From Peptostreptococcaceae bacterium (GTDB taxonomy: Bacteria > Bacillota > Clostridia > Peptostreptococcales > Peptostreptococcaceae): 64,000 nucleotides of DNA. Below, one piece after another: positions 1-9,530 of the stretch. A program made the translations under genes and the position numbers. Below the pieces are notes generated by a model. The model searched no databases. It saw only the letters and a list, made by a program, of their open reading frames with translations, and was not told where the DNA came from. The stretch covers positions 620,001 through 684,000 of the forward strand of contig CABIZO010000002.1 of assembly GCA_902363255.1 (NCBI GenBank), written 5' to 3'. Each line of letters starts with the position of its first letter. Position 1 is the first letter of the stretch.

Positions 1-19
1 ATTAATATAATAAAATAGA

Positions 20-45
20 TAAATTGGGAGCTGGAAAGCTCCCTT
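20..45 (-). terminator. Hairpin, probable terminator of the WYL regulator gene
   Basis: A perfect 7-bp stem (GGGAGCT/AGCTCCC, loop of four) lies about 55 bases past the stop codon of the minus-strand gene. Read on the minus strand it is followed by a moderately T-rich stretch. Nothing else is recognisable in bases 1-98. Confidence 0.45.
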
Positions 46-98
46 CTCACATTCTGGGAAATTATATTTATACAAAACTTGAAAATTAAAATAAATAA

Positions 99-1052
99 TT
101 AAACATTATATAAATTAATTATCTCCAAAGATTTTTTCTTAATTTCCTCTATAGCCTCAACGGGAGATATTATCTCCACATCTTTTCCATAACCAAAGGC
201 AAATTCTATTCCTTGGAACAGAGCATCAAATTTTATATTCATAAAAACTTCATCATCTTTAATTGTAGTGCTGCTAATATTAATAAAAGGTCTTGATTTA
301 ATATGATTTACAATAGAAGGATTTACTTTAAAAATAAATGTATATTTTGGAATAGAAGACTTGAAATTACTAGTACTAGATGTCCAATAATTTTCCAAAT
401 TAAAATCATCAGGTCTTTCAAAGAATGAATCTGTTAAAGATGCAGACTCTATATTGCTGACTTTATAAGTCTTAATAATCTCATTATTTTCACCAACTAA
501 ATACCAAATACCTCTTTTACAAACTAATCCAAAAGGATTTAATATTACTTCTTTTGTTTTATTTATTTTTCTATATATAATTTTTAAAACATTATTATTC
601 CAAATACCATTTTGTAAAATAGATAATATATCCTTATTCACTTTAACTGGATTTTCACTCCAAGTGTTCATATCTATGAAAATGAAATTTTGTATATTTT
701 TAATTTCATTAATTTGTTCAGTGGAAGAATCGCCTAATAATTTAAGCATGGTGCTATCTTTTATTTTATCAATTCCTAAATCTTCTAAGATTTTATTCCC
801 TGTAGGAATAAATAAGGAGTATAGCTCATTTTTATTTATTCCACTAAGTGTAGTTTTATAATCTCCTAATAATTTTATTCCTCCATTAGTACCTCTATCT
901 GTAAATATAGGTATGCCTAAACCACTTAAAGATTCAATATCTCTATAAATAGTTCTTACGGATACCTCCAATTTTTTAGCTAAATCATTTGCTGTTAACT
1001 GTTTATGTATTTGTAATAACATAAGTATGGAAATTAATCTATCGGCTTTCAT
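99..1052 (-). CDS. YafY-type transcriptional regulator with HTH and WYL domains
   Basis: The protein has 317 residues. The first 60 or so form a DeoR/HTH_11-type winged helix with the family phrase VSVRTIYRDIESL. The middle and C-terminal parts match the WYL ligand-sensing layout, including LNPFGLVCKRGIWYLVGEN near residue 175. Such proteins are one-component cytoplasmic regulators, often of the gene next door. The ATG at 1052 has an AAAGGA ribosome site. The gene diverges from a reductase-like gene, and a 15-bp palindrome lies between them at 1070-1084, so this regulator probably controls itself and that gene. The ligand is unknown. The family call is firm and the target is inferred. Confidence 0.88.
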   Translation of the reverse strand: MKADRLISILMLLQIHKQLTANDLAKKLEVSVRTIYRDIESLSGLGIPIFTDRGTNGGIKLLGDYKTTLSGINKNELYSLFIPTGNKILEDLGIDKIKDSTMLKLLGDSSTEQINEIKNIQNFIFIDMNTWSENPVKVNKDILSILQNGIWNNNVLKIIYRKINKTKEVILNPFGLVCKRGIWYLVGENNEIIKTYKVSNIESASLTDSFFERPDDFNLENYWTSSTSNFKSSIPKYTFIFKVNPSIVNHIKSRPFINISSTTIKDDEVFMNIKFDALFQGIEFAFGYGKDVEIISPVEAIEEIKKKSLEIINLYNV

Positions 1053-1069
1053 AATATTCCTTTCTAATA

Positions 1070-1084
1070 TGACATAAGATGTCA
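1070..1084. promoter_or_regulatory. Candidate operator of the WYL regulator
   Basis: TGACAT-AAG-ATGTCA is a perfect 6-3-6 palindrome 18 bases upstream of the regulator start, in the divergent intergenic region. A TATAAT-like sequence for the rightward gene follows near 1097. The operator role is inferred from symmetry and position only. Confidence 0.4.
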
Positions 1085-1168
1085 GTTATTATAACTTATA
1101 ATATATTTTGTATCAAGGACATAAATTCAATGAATACTAAAATAAAGACAAAATATGGAGGCAAAAAT

Positions 1169-1696
1169 ATGAATGGAAAAATAATATTAAATTTGGCAAT
1201 AAGTTTAGATGGATATATAGCAGATGAAGATGGAGGATATGACTGGATAGTTGGAGATGGCAATTCAACTTTAAATACAGAAACTAAATGGAATTATGAA
1301 GAGTTTTTACAAGATATTGATGTTGTAGTTATGGGTAAAAAATGTTATGACCAAGGATTTCATAAAGATTTTGCACAAAAAGAGGTATATATAGCAACAT
1401 CTAAGGAAATTGATGATTATGACAACTATCATTTTATAGGTGGGGATATAGTAAAAATCATAAGTGATTTAAGAAACAAAGGTAAGAAAATATTCTTATT
1501 TGGTGGAGGAGGAGTAATAGATAACTTCCTTAAAGCAGACGTAATAGATGAGTACATAATAGGAATTATACCTACCATACTGGGAAAAGGAAGACCTTTA
1601 TTCCTTGGTGACAACCCAAAGATAGATCTAAATCTTCAATTCTATGCAGTTGAAGATGGCGTAATTATAATGAAATACTCAAAGAGAAATAAATAG
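1169..1696 (+). CDS. Dihydrofolate reductase-family protein (RibD C-terminal domain)
   Basis: I start the gene at the ATG at 1169 because ATGGAGG lies just upstream; the open frame extends 30 codons further 5' without a good ribosome site. The 175-residue product begins with the family pattern LNLAISLDGYIADEDGG and later has VVMGKKCYD and IFLFGGGGVIDNFL, which match the NADPH-binding RibD_C/DHFR fold. These small proteins are usually annotated as reductases of unknown substrate. The gene diverges from a WYL regulator that may control it. No riboflavin genes are nearby, so a riboflavin role is unlikely. Confidence 0.85.
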   Translation: MNGKIILNLAISLDGYIADEDGGYDWIVGDGNSTLNTETKWNYEEFLQDIDVVVMGKKCYDQGFHKDFAQKEVYIATSKEIDDYDNYHFIGGDIVKIISDLRNKGKKIFLFGGGGVIDNFLKADVIDEYIIGIIPTILGKGRPLFLGDNPKIDLNLQFYAVEDGVIIMKYSKRNK

Positions 1697-1818
1697 ATAA
1701 ATGAAATATTTAAAGTGGAATAAATAGATTATGGAATAAAGTTAATTACTTACTTTAGTTTTGTCAAATTATAAATTATATGTATAATAGAATATATACA
1801 AATTTTGGGAGGGATATT

Positions 1819-2202
1819 ATGTCACAAAACAAGGTACCAAAGGGCTACTATATAGTTTCTATTATATTTATATTAGTTACCTTGAGAAACTTTTCTTATG
1901 TTGATGGGGAAGGACAGATATTAGTTGATCTGGGACTTTATAACACCTATTTATCAGATGTGGGGCTGGCTTTGTGTAAAGCTTACATATATACCATATC
2001 CATATACGGTCTTATAAATAACACAAAATGGGGTCTTGTAAGTACTACTTTGATAGCCTTTTGGATAGGAATTATTTATCTGAGGGATTTGCTCCAATAT
2101 GGTGACACTGTGTTTGCTGCTGGAACAGTAATCTTTTTAGGTATATTTGCTTATCTTACATCCATTATATGGAAGAAGATTCAAGAAATAATAAATGATT
2201 AA
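1819..2202 (+). CDS. Small integral membrane protein, unknown function
   Basis: The ATG at 1819 follows GGGAGG with good spacing; 13 further in-frame codons upstream are probably untranslated. The 127-residue product has about four hydrophobic segments (near residues 8-22, 45-65, 68-90 and 95-120), so it is a predicted inner-membrane protein. I recognise no family motif. A strong hairpin follows directly, so the gene is probably monocistronic. It stands between a reductase-like gene and a large secreted protein, with no clear link to either. Confidence 0.65.
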   Translation: MSQNKVPKGYYIVSIIFILVTLRNFSYVDGEGQILVDLGLYNTYLSDVGLALCKAYIYTISIYGLINNTKWGLVSTTLIAFWIGIIYLRDLLQYGDTVFAAGTVIFLGIFAYLTSIIWKKIQEIIND

Positions 2203-2204
2203 TT

Positions 2205-2250
2205 AAAAAATAACTGTACTTTAGTGTTGTAGCTGAGGTACAGTTATTTT
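2205..2250 (+). terminator. Intrinsic terminator
   Basis: A 13-bp stem (AAATAACTGTAC / GTACAGTTATTT) ends in a T-run right after the small membrane protein. The symmetric A and T flanks could let it act in both directions. Confidence 0.8.
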
Positions 2251-2396
2251 AGTTGCAGTGATTATAAAGAGGGGGTTAAAAAGTAGATTTTAAGTAGTAA
2301 AAATTACTTACCCAAAATAGCAATAGACAAAAAAATCCTTATATTTTATAATAAAAAATTGGTATGGAAAGAAAAAATTTACAGAAGGGATAAAAA

Positions 2397-5300
2397 ATGA
2401 AAAAATACAAAATTATTATAGCTAGGATACTAGCAATCATGCTGATATTGCTAAATTTCAATAATTTAATAATATTTGCACAAGAAAAGATAGAAGAAAA
2501 TGTAAAAATTAAAGAAAGTATAAAAACAGAGGAAAAACTTGAACAAGAAGAAAATTCTGAAAAAGAGAAAAGTATTGAATTAGATGAAAGTATAAATATA
2601 GATCTAGGAGATGTAATAGATTTAGATTACAAAGTCAAAAATATTGACGAAGAAAGATTAATATGGAGCACAAACAAGGAAGATGTAATTAGAGTGAAGG
2701 GGTCTGAGATATGTGCTGTAAAAGAGGGAGAAGCAACAGTAACTGTGGAAACAGAGGATAAATCAGTAAAAGAAACTTGCAAAGTTACAGTTGTGGACAG
2801 AAACAAAAATACAGAGAAAATAAGCAATAAGAATTCACAAAGAGATACTAATATTATTATAAAACAAGGAATAACTTATGAAATGGTAAATACAATGAGT
2901 AGAGGTAATATTAGTTTATATCCTACAGAGGATAGTTATTCTTATGACAAGATTTATTATGACTCATTTGGAGAAATAAAATATGTATATGTAGAAAACA
3001 AAGATAGTATAATCCTAAGACCTGGAGAAAAGGTTAAATTTAGATCAGATAGAGGGATGGTTGAATTCACATCTTATTCAGACTATACTTATTCACTTAA
3101 TAAGTCTGAAGAACCTATGTTGGAAAAGCTAAATTTAACAGAAGATACTTCATATGAAATAACCAATAAAGTGGATAGCCCAATTATAGTTGCTACCAAT
3201 GCAACGATTAAAACAAGGAATATAGATGCATTTTTCTATGACTTTGATAAAAATGAAACGAGTTCTAATTATGTGGATTCATATGGGAATTTCAAAATAA
3301 ATAAAAATAAAAAATTAAATATAGGTGGAAATTCGCAAATAGAAACAGAAACTATTGCAGCTATACCTTGTGATTATGAATATGAAATTAAACAGAGAAA
3401 CAATCCAGTTTTTTATAAGTTCAATATGGAAGTTGGAAAAAGTTATGAAATAGTAAACAAAAGTGATTTAGATAATATATGGACGGATGTTGATTGTAAA
3501 GAAGGAACAGTTGATAATATTGACTATGCAGTATATTACAATACAGATGGAATGGGAAAGAAAGATTACTGGGAGACACATAAATCAATAGAATCATCCT
3601 CTTCTATTAACTGGGGATTAAAAAAGGGTGATAAAAAAATAATAGGGAACCCCAGATATTCTGATATGAAAGGTTGTATAGCTTACGACTATAAGAATCT
3701 AGTAACTATAAAAAATAATCCTGTATTATATGAACTAAATGTAAATGAAAATGATTACTATGAAATTTATACAGATGGATACGGACTAGATTTAGATATA
3801 ACAACAGACGATTATGATTATGGATTTACTAAAACATACAATTCACTGTCATATACTGCTGATGGAGAAAGTTCTTATTCACGTGTTGAAGGTGATGCTT
3901 ATGATTTAATGATAAGTAAAAGTTACTACAAAACAAAATTTGATAGTAATAATAATAGATTAATTTTAATGTTACCATATGAACTAAAAGATACAGTGAA
4001 GAAAGTAAGTACACCTGTATTTTATAAAATTGATGTAGAATTAGATAAATCTTATGAATTTACTAATAAAACCAAATTAAATCAAAGTATTATAATAACT
4101 AGTTACGAAGAAGCATCATATTTTAACTATGACTATGCTACTTATGATGAAGATAATAATATGGTTACTACTAAAATTAATGCAGGCGATTACAGACGAT
4201 ACTATGAACATAGTACTGAACCAAATAAAAAGATTAAACTAGGATTACAAACAGATGTGGATGATATAAAACTTTATCTTCCTTATGAATCAAAAAGTAA
4301 TATTAAAACTATAAATGCTCCTGTATTTGAAAAAATAAAAGTAGAGAAAAATAAAAACTATTATTTTAAAAACAATAGTAATGGAGCTGTTATTATAGAT
4401 AAAAGCAATACTAATAAGTATACAGAGTTTATGGTAGTAAAATATGATGAGTACGGAAGAATTTCCTATAAATCTGATAGCACTTCCAATGCAAATACTT
4501 ACTTAGATAAAGGAGAAGCAGTAAGTATAAAATTAAAAGATTATAAAGATAAAGATGTTTATTTACATGTTCCTTACGAACTTTCAGAAAAAGATAGACC
4601 TATAATAAAGTCGGTGAAATACTTAAAAAATAATGGAGTTTATGGTACTTACGATATTTCAACAAGTATTATAAAAGTGCCGAAAACAAGTAAAGATAAG
4701 AAAAGTATCAATATTGTAGTAGACTGGAATGGTAAAACAAGAAAAGAAGTTAGGCTGCAGCAGGGTGTTAGATGCGTAACATCAAAAGATGGTATTTTTA
4801 ATATTGTTTTAGGTGATTACTTTGATGTGGATGAGGATATTTATGCAGTTGCTGTTAGTGAAGATGGCAAATATTCAACTCCTGTAAAAACTAAAATAAA
4901 AATTGTAAAGGGAAATAGCACTGCTGATGATGATAGCTTTACTCTAGGTAATTATCAAGTTGGAACAGCTCCATCATGGTTACCTTTTATAGGAGGACAA
5001 AGTTTTGACCTGAACTTAGGTAAAGTAAAATTCACATCAAGATATGATGAGAGCAAAGGTACATATAAATTTATACTTGGTACAGGTAGCTCAATTGCAA
5101 GTCCAGAAGACTTTGACAAAAAATTTGAAAAGATACAAAAAGCATATGATTTAGGACAGGCTTATGGAACTATATCTGGATTCAATATAGGTTCTACATG
5201 GGGCTTTGAAACTGATGGTTCAGGATATTTGGAATGTGAATCTATAGATGGAAAGCTAAAGATTATTAAAGGTGGAATAGCTGTAAATGCAGGACTTAGT

Positions 5301-7772
5301 AAAAATATAGGAAGTCAGTTTATGGTTTCTATCGTTCCAGTTTATGTAAAAGCCAACGTAGGAGCAAGTGTAGGATTCACAAGTGATTTTTATAAAGAAG
5401 CGCCTATATCTTATGGAAAACTAAACTTAAGCGGTGCTTTTGACGTAAACCCATCTGTTCAACCAAGAGGTGGTGTTGGAATTGACCAGGTAGTAAGTGT
5501 TGGTTTAAAAGGATCTCTAGGAATTTCCATAGGTGTAAAATCATTAAATCCTAACCCAACATTTAGTATAAGTGGTGGAATAGGTATAGCGGCAGAATTG
5601 CTAGGTGTATTCTCTCATGAAGTATTCTTAGGACCATATACTTGGCCAAGTTCTTATAAAAATGAAAATCAAATAGAAAAAGTAGACTTATATGATGAAA
5701 ATAATTATAAGCAGATTTCTAGAGAATATTTAGATAGTAATTCTGGATGGCTAGGCAATAAAACATCTAGCTACAAAGCAGAAAATAATGAAAAGATAAG
5801 TTTATTAGAAGATGGTATACTTCCAACAAGTGAACCGCAAATAGCTTATGTAAACAATAAAAAAATATTAGTTTGGATAAGAGATAATAAAGATAGAAGC
5901 GATATAAATAGAAGTGAATTAGTTTATAGTATTCAAGAAGATGGAAGTAGTTCATGGAGTGCTCCAAAATCAGTTTACAACGACAACACAGCAGATTTAT
6001 ATCCTCAATTAGCATATGATGATAACAACTTATATGTAGTATGGCAAAATATTAAAAAAGTAATGAATGAAAATGCGACTGTTAATGATTTTGCAAAAGA
6101 ATCAGAGATAGTAGTATCGAAATTTAATACTAATACAAATGATTTTGAAAAGCCAGTTAATTTATCTAACAATGCAACTTATGATGGAATGCCAGTTGTT
6201 GAAATTAATAATGACAAAGTTTTTGTAGCGTGGAAAAACAACAGTCAAAGTGACTTGTTTGGACAATCAGGAACTAATTCCATAATGTATAGTGAATTTG
6301 ATGGAAGTCAGTGGAGTAATAGCAAAGTTGTAAAAGAGAATATGGGAAGTATATTGTCTATGGATATAAAACATGATGATAATAAAACGCATATTGTTTA
6401 TAGTATTGATAAAGACAGAAATAGTGAAACTGTTGCTGATCAACAAGTACATTACTTATTAATAGAAAATAATGAAGTGAAGTTATCTAAACAAATTAGT
6501 ACTAAAAATACAACTAATTCTAATCCTAAACTTGTAAAATACAACAACAAAATAGGTGTATTATGGTATGAAGAAAACCAAATAGTATTTAAAGATGATG
6601 TAAATAGTTCAAATAATGTATCAACAATAAATAATAGTACTGCTTTAGGAACTGACAAATTCAATATTATTCAAAATAATGAGAACTTTGCTATAACATG
6701 GATTGATAATAGTGAAGGTTCTAAAGAAGTATTTGGAATTATTTATGATAAAAAAGCAAATAAGCTAAGTGAAGCAGTAAAATTAACTAATATTGATGAA
6801 AGAATAAAATCTGTAAGTGGAATTTATGATAAAAACAACAAACTAATATTAGCATCAAATATAGCACAAAAAATAGAAAATGAAACAAATGGATTTAAAT
6901 ATGAAGATGATGGAATAAGCAGTTTAAATATAATAGAAATAGATTTAGCTTATGATCTTAAAGTATCTGAAAATACGTTAGTTATAGATGAATCTAATTT
7001 TAAAGAGAATATTCCAATCACATTTAACATAGAAAACAAAGGACAATTGGGAGTTAATTCAGTTAAAGTTGAGGTTTGTGAAAAAATAATCTCATCAAGA
7101 GAAACTATTCATAGCAGTGAGATTATTGATTTAAGTATTTTACCTGGTGAAAATAAAGAAGTTACAGCTAACTTTACACCGACTCAAGGTAAACAATATA
7201 ATTTATTCGTGAGAATAACACCTATGGATGGAAAAGATAATGACATGGATGACAATGTTCAAACATTTAAAGTAGGGTATCCTGACTTAGAAATTAAAAA
7301 CATATATGTAGAAGATTATTATGCTCAACGTAAATTAATTGGTAAAATAACAAACAACAGTATGATAAGTTGTAATAACGTAGTTGTTAACATAAGAAAA
7401 AATGATAAAGATGGAGATATTTTATTCACTAAAGATATTGGATATTTGGAAAATGGGTATTCAGATTACAATGAAGAAGACTTCGAGTACATAATAGAGG
7501 ATGGATATGAAGGTTCATTATATATAGAAGTAAAAAGTGAAGAGGAAGAAATATATACATCTAACAATTTTGAACTTGTAACAATAGACAAAAAATACGA
7601 TGAATTAGATACAAACAAAGATGGAGCTGTAGATATACTTGATTTAGCTAATATAGCTAAAAATTACAATGATAATATAGAAAGTGATACTTGGAATTTT
7701 AAATATGATATAAATTCAGATCTTATCATTGATATATTGGACTTAGTAATAATATCAAAAGAACTTGATTAA
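2397..7772 (+). CDS. Giant secreted multidomain protein with C-terminal dockerin
   Basis: The protein has 1791 residues. Residues 1-29 form a signal peptide ending near FAQE. An acidic linker and a bacterial Ig-like (Big_2) domain follow at about 64-135. At least five repeats of about 100 residues start near 238, 335, 440, 538 and 640, each opening with a PVFYK..V..GKSYEI..K pattern. A glycine-rich beta region spans about 900-1140. Seven units of the type P.LAYDNN.LYVVW (about 1144-1510) suggest a seven-bladed propeller. Two CARDB-like domains lie near 1515-1730. The last 55 residues hold two dockerin calcium loops (DTNKDGAVDILD from D1738, and DINSDLIIDILD). I see no sortase motif. The dockerin implies a cohesin-bearing partner elsewhere, but I see none in this window. 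The function may be adhesion or glycan binding. Confidence 0.85.
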   Translation: MKKYKIIIARILAIMLILLNFNNLIIFAQEKIEENVKIKESIKTEEKLEQEENSEKEKSIELDESINIDLGDVIDLDYKVKNIDEERLIWSTNKEDVIRVKGSEICAVKEGEATVTVETEDKSVKETCKVTVVDRNKNTEKISNKNSQRDTNIIIKQGITYEMVNTMSRGNISLYPTEDSYSYDKIYYDSFGEIKYVYVENKDSIILRPGEKVKFRSDRGMVEFTSYSDYTYSLNKSEEPMLEKLNLTEDTSYEITNKVDSPIIVATNATIKTRNIDAFFYDFDKNETSSNYVDSYGNFKINKNKKLNIGGNSQIETETIAAIPCDYEYEIKQRNNPVFYKFNMEVGKSYEIVNKSDLDNIWTDVDCKEGTVDNIDYAVYYNTDGMGKKDYWETHKSIESSSSINWGLKKGDKKIIGNPRYSDMKGCIAYDYKNLVTIKNNPVLYELNVNENDYYEIYTDGYGLDLDITTDDYDYGFTKTYNSLSYTADGESSYSRVEGDAYDLMISKSYYKTKFDSNNNRLILMLPYELKDTVKKVSTPVFYKIDVELDKSYEFTNKTKLNQSIIITSYEEASYFNYDYATYDEDNNMVTTKINAGDYRRYYEHSTEPNKKIKLGLQTDVDDIKLYLPYESKSNIKTINAPVFEKIKVEKNKNYYFKNNSNGAVIIDKSNTNKYTEFMVVKYDEYGRISYKSDSTSNANTYLDKGEAVSIKLKDYKDKDVYLHVPYELSEKDRPIIKSVKYLKNNGVYGTYDISTSIIKVPKTSKDKKSINIVVDWNGKTRKEVRLQQGVRCVTSKDGIFNIVLGDYFDVDEDIYAVAVSEDGKYSTPVKTKIKIVKGNSTADDDSFTLGNYQVGTAPSWLPFIGGQSFDLNLGKVKFTSRYDESKGTYKFILGTGSSIASPEDFDKKFEKIQKAYDLGQAYGTISGFNIGSTWGFETDGSGYLECESIDGKLKIIKGGIAVNAGLSKNIGSQFMVSIVPVYVKANVGASVGFTSDFYKEAPISYGKLNLSGAFDVNPSVQPRGGVGIDQVVSVGLKGSLGISIGVKSLNPNPTFSISGGIGIAAELLGVFSHEVFLGPYTWPSSYKNENQIEKVDLYDENNYKQISREYLDSNSGWLGNKTSSYKAENNEKISLLEDGILPTSEPQIAYVNNKKILVWIRDNKDRSDINRSELVYSIQEDGSSSWSAPKSVYNDNTADLYPQLAYDDNNLYVVWQNIKKVMNENATVNDFAKESEIVVSKFNTNTNDFEKPVNLSNNATYDGMPVVEINNDKVFVAWKNNSQSDLFGQSGTNSIMYSEFDGSQWSNSKVVKENMGSILSMDIKHDDNKTHIVYSIDKDRNSETVADQQVHYLLIENNEVKLSKQISTKNTTNSNPKLVKYNNKIGVLWYEENQIVFKDDVNSSNNVSTINNSTALGTDKFNIIQNNENFAITWIDNSEGSKEVFGIIYDKKANKLSEAVKLTNIDERIKSVSGIYDKNNKLILASNIAQKIENETNGFKYEDDGISSLNIIEIDLAYDLKVSENTLVIDESNFKENIPITFNIENKGQLGVNSVKVEVCEKIISSRETIHSSEIIDLSILPGENKEVTANFTPTQGKQYNLFVRITPMDGKDNDMDDNVQTFKVGYPDLEIKNIYVEDYYAQRKLIGKITNNSMISCNNVVVNIRKNDKDGDILFTKDIGYLENGYSDYNEEDFEYIIEDGYEGSLYIEVKSEEEEIYTSNNFELVTIDKKYDELDTNKDGAVDILDLANIAKNYNDNIESDTWNFKYDINSDLIIDILDLVIISKELD

Positions 7773-7824
7773 TTTATAGAAATATGACTTTAAAATTATT
7801 AAAGTGAAAGATTTTATTGAACTA

Positions 7825-7877
7825 TAAAAATAGCAATTACTCTAGATATATAATTTATCTAAAGTGATTGCTATTTT
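7825..7877 (+). terminator. Intrinsic terminator of the dockerin protein gene
   Basis: AAAAATAGCAATTAC pairs, with one mismatch, with GTGATTGCTATTTT about 20 bases later, ending in T's. It lies 53 bases after the stop codon. Confidence 0.75.
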
Positions 7878-7932
7878 AATATAGAAAGTAAATTTATAGT
7901 TCATAATTATAATTATAATTATATATTTTAAT

Positions 7933-8027
7933 AATGAATGAAAATAAAATTAATAGTATATTCGTTTTCTTCAATCATATCTACTACATATCTAACAGAA
8001 TGAATGAAAATAAAGCTAATAGTATAT
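7933..8027. repeat. Pair of imperfect direct repeats of about 33 bp
   Basis: Bases 7933-7966 and 7996-8027 share AATGAATGAAAATAAA, then (A/G)(T/C)TAATAGTATAT and TCGTT, with a few differences and a 63-bp offset. They lie in the 487-base gap between the dockerin gene and the ROK regulator. Apart from the terminator at 7825 and the ROK ribosome site at 8250 I see no gene in this gap. Confidence 0.6.
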
Positions 8028-8259
8028 CGTTGAATTTATTTATCAGAAGTAATTTTTTAATTTTGTAGTAGATTGTATATATTATAATATAAAAAATTTG
8101 AGAAAAAAATTGATTTATTATAAAATAAAGATACAATAATTAGCAATGCAAATCTATTGAAAAGGAAAAGAATTAAATATAGAAATTTATTTAGATAAAT
8201 AAAAATACATAACTGATAAGTTTAAATTAATAAAACATATTTAGAAAAGGAGGTAGAAT

Positions 8260-9444
8260 ATGAATCCTATAAAAAAATCAAACAGGACTAGAATACTAGA
8301 ATATATTTTTAGAAATGCTCCTGTATCAAGAGCTACTATAGCCGAGCAAACAGATATTACACCTGCCACAGTAACAACCACAATAGCTGAACTAATAAAT
8401 GAACAAATAATTGTGAATTTAGGGGAAGTTGAACAAAGTGATAATACACCAGGTAGAAAACGTGTTTTAATAGATTTAAATCCTAATTATGCATATGCAA
8501 TTGGAATTGAATTTAATGAAAAGTATGTATCTTTTTGCATCACTAATCTAAAAGGGAAGGTTATAAGTGAATCAGTATTTTCAACAACATATCATGAAAT
8601 TTCTAATATAACAGAATTTATAATTGAAAATGTTGAAATACTAATGCAAAAAAATGAAGATATTAAAGACAAGTTGGTGGGAATAGGTATTGGTGTACCA
8701 GGTAAAATAAACAATAATAATAAAGAATTATTTGCAGATTCTGATGTATGGAAATGTTTCTTCCCTGAAAAAATCAAACAAAGATTTCAATTACCAGTTG
8801 TCATGGACAATAATGTAAAATGTATGGCCATGGGGATATATTTATTTAAACCTGAACAAAGCCCAGAAAACTTTTCTTTTTTCCATATAGGTATTGGAAT
8901 GTACTGCTCAAATGTGATTAATGGAGAATTGTTTAAAGGGGAGAATTATATATCTGGAGAAATAGGCCATACAATTGTAAAAGTGGATGGAAAAAGTTGT
9001 GAATGTGGAAAAAATGGCTGCCTTAACACTTATGCCAGTGAAAGATGGTTAATAAAGATGGCTAAAATACTGATTGAAAACAATGCTTCTGTTATTTTAG
9101 ATAAGTTGGTTAAAGATAATGAAGAAGTGAGTATTGAGCATATTATAACTGCTTATAATTTAGGAGATGAAGTTATAAGAGAATATATATTAGAAGCGTT
9201 GAAATATTTAAGTATGACTATTTCAAATTTATCTATTATAATAAATCCTACTAAAATTTTCTTACATGGTAGACTATTTGAAGATAAAATGATATTTAGA
9301 CAATTTAAAGAATATATTGAAAGAGATTCAAACTTTATAGGGGATAGCTATTTTTCTAATATAGAACGAGTGCCTTACAGAACTATTAATGGAGCTGTTG
9401 GAGCAAGTGCTAGAGTTATTGATGCTTATTTTATTAATGAATAG
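8260..9444 (+). CDS. ROK-family transcriptional repressor (NagC/XylR type)
   Basis: The protein has 394 residues, as usual for ROK repressors. The N-terminal 75 or so form a winged helix (VSRATIAEQTDITPATVTTT). A sugar-kinase fold follows with a phosphate-loop-like VGIGIGVPGKIN, VVMDNNVKCMAMG, and the ROK zinc site CECGKNGCLNTYASE. ROK repressors bind an operator until a sugar or sugar phosphate is sensed. AAAGGAGG precedes the ATG. The neighbours are a sulfatase and a sugar symporter transcribed from a shared divergent region, so these are the likely targets. The effector is unknown; a sulfated or desulfated sugar is a guess. Confidence 0.9.
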   Translation: MNPIKKSNRTRILEYIFRNAPVSRATIAEQTDITPATVTTTIAELINEQIIVNLGEVEQSDNTPGRKRVLIDLNPNYAYAIGIEFNEKYVSFCITNLKGKVISESVFSTTYHEISNITEFIIENVEILMQKNEDIKDKLVGIGIGVPGKINNNNKELFADSDVWKCFFPEKIKQRFQLPVVMDNNVKCMAMGIYLFKPEQSPENFSFFHIGIGMYCSNVINGELFKGENYISGEIGHTIVKVDGKSCECGKNGCLNTYASERWLIKMAKILIENNASVILDKLVKDNEEVSIEHIITAYNLGDEVIREYILEALKYLSMTISNLSIIINPTKIFLHGRLFEDKMIFRQFKEYIERDSNFIGDSYFSNIERVPYRTINGAVGASARVIDAYFINE

Positions 9445-9460
9445 TCAAATATTTACATAT

Positions 9461-9513
9461 AAAAAATAGTATAGATAAATTTGTTTTACACAACTTTATC
9501 TATACTATTTTTA
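9461..9513. terminator. Bidirectional terminator with a duplicated right arm
   Basis: AAAATAGTATAGATAAA pairs perfectly with TTTATCTATACTATTTT 15 bases on, between the convergent ROK and sulfatase genes. A second copy of the right arm follows at 9516-9533 and runs into the sulfatase stop codon. Confidence 0.8.
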
Positions 9514-9530
9514 ATTTTATCTATACTATT

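Noticed and set aside
664..861. Small ORFs opposite or inside larger genes (for example 664-861 plus, 10590-10829 plus, 41497-41916 minus)
   Set aside because: They lie wholly within well-supported genes, lack ribosome sites and have compositions expected of shadow frames.
1079..1168. N-terminal extension of the DHFR-like protein
   Set aside because: The ATG at 1079 lies in the divergent palindrome and has no ribosome site; the ATG at 1169 has a clear GGAG and starts at the conserved domain.
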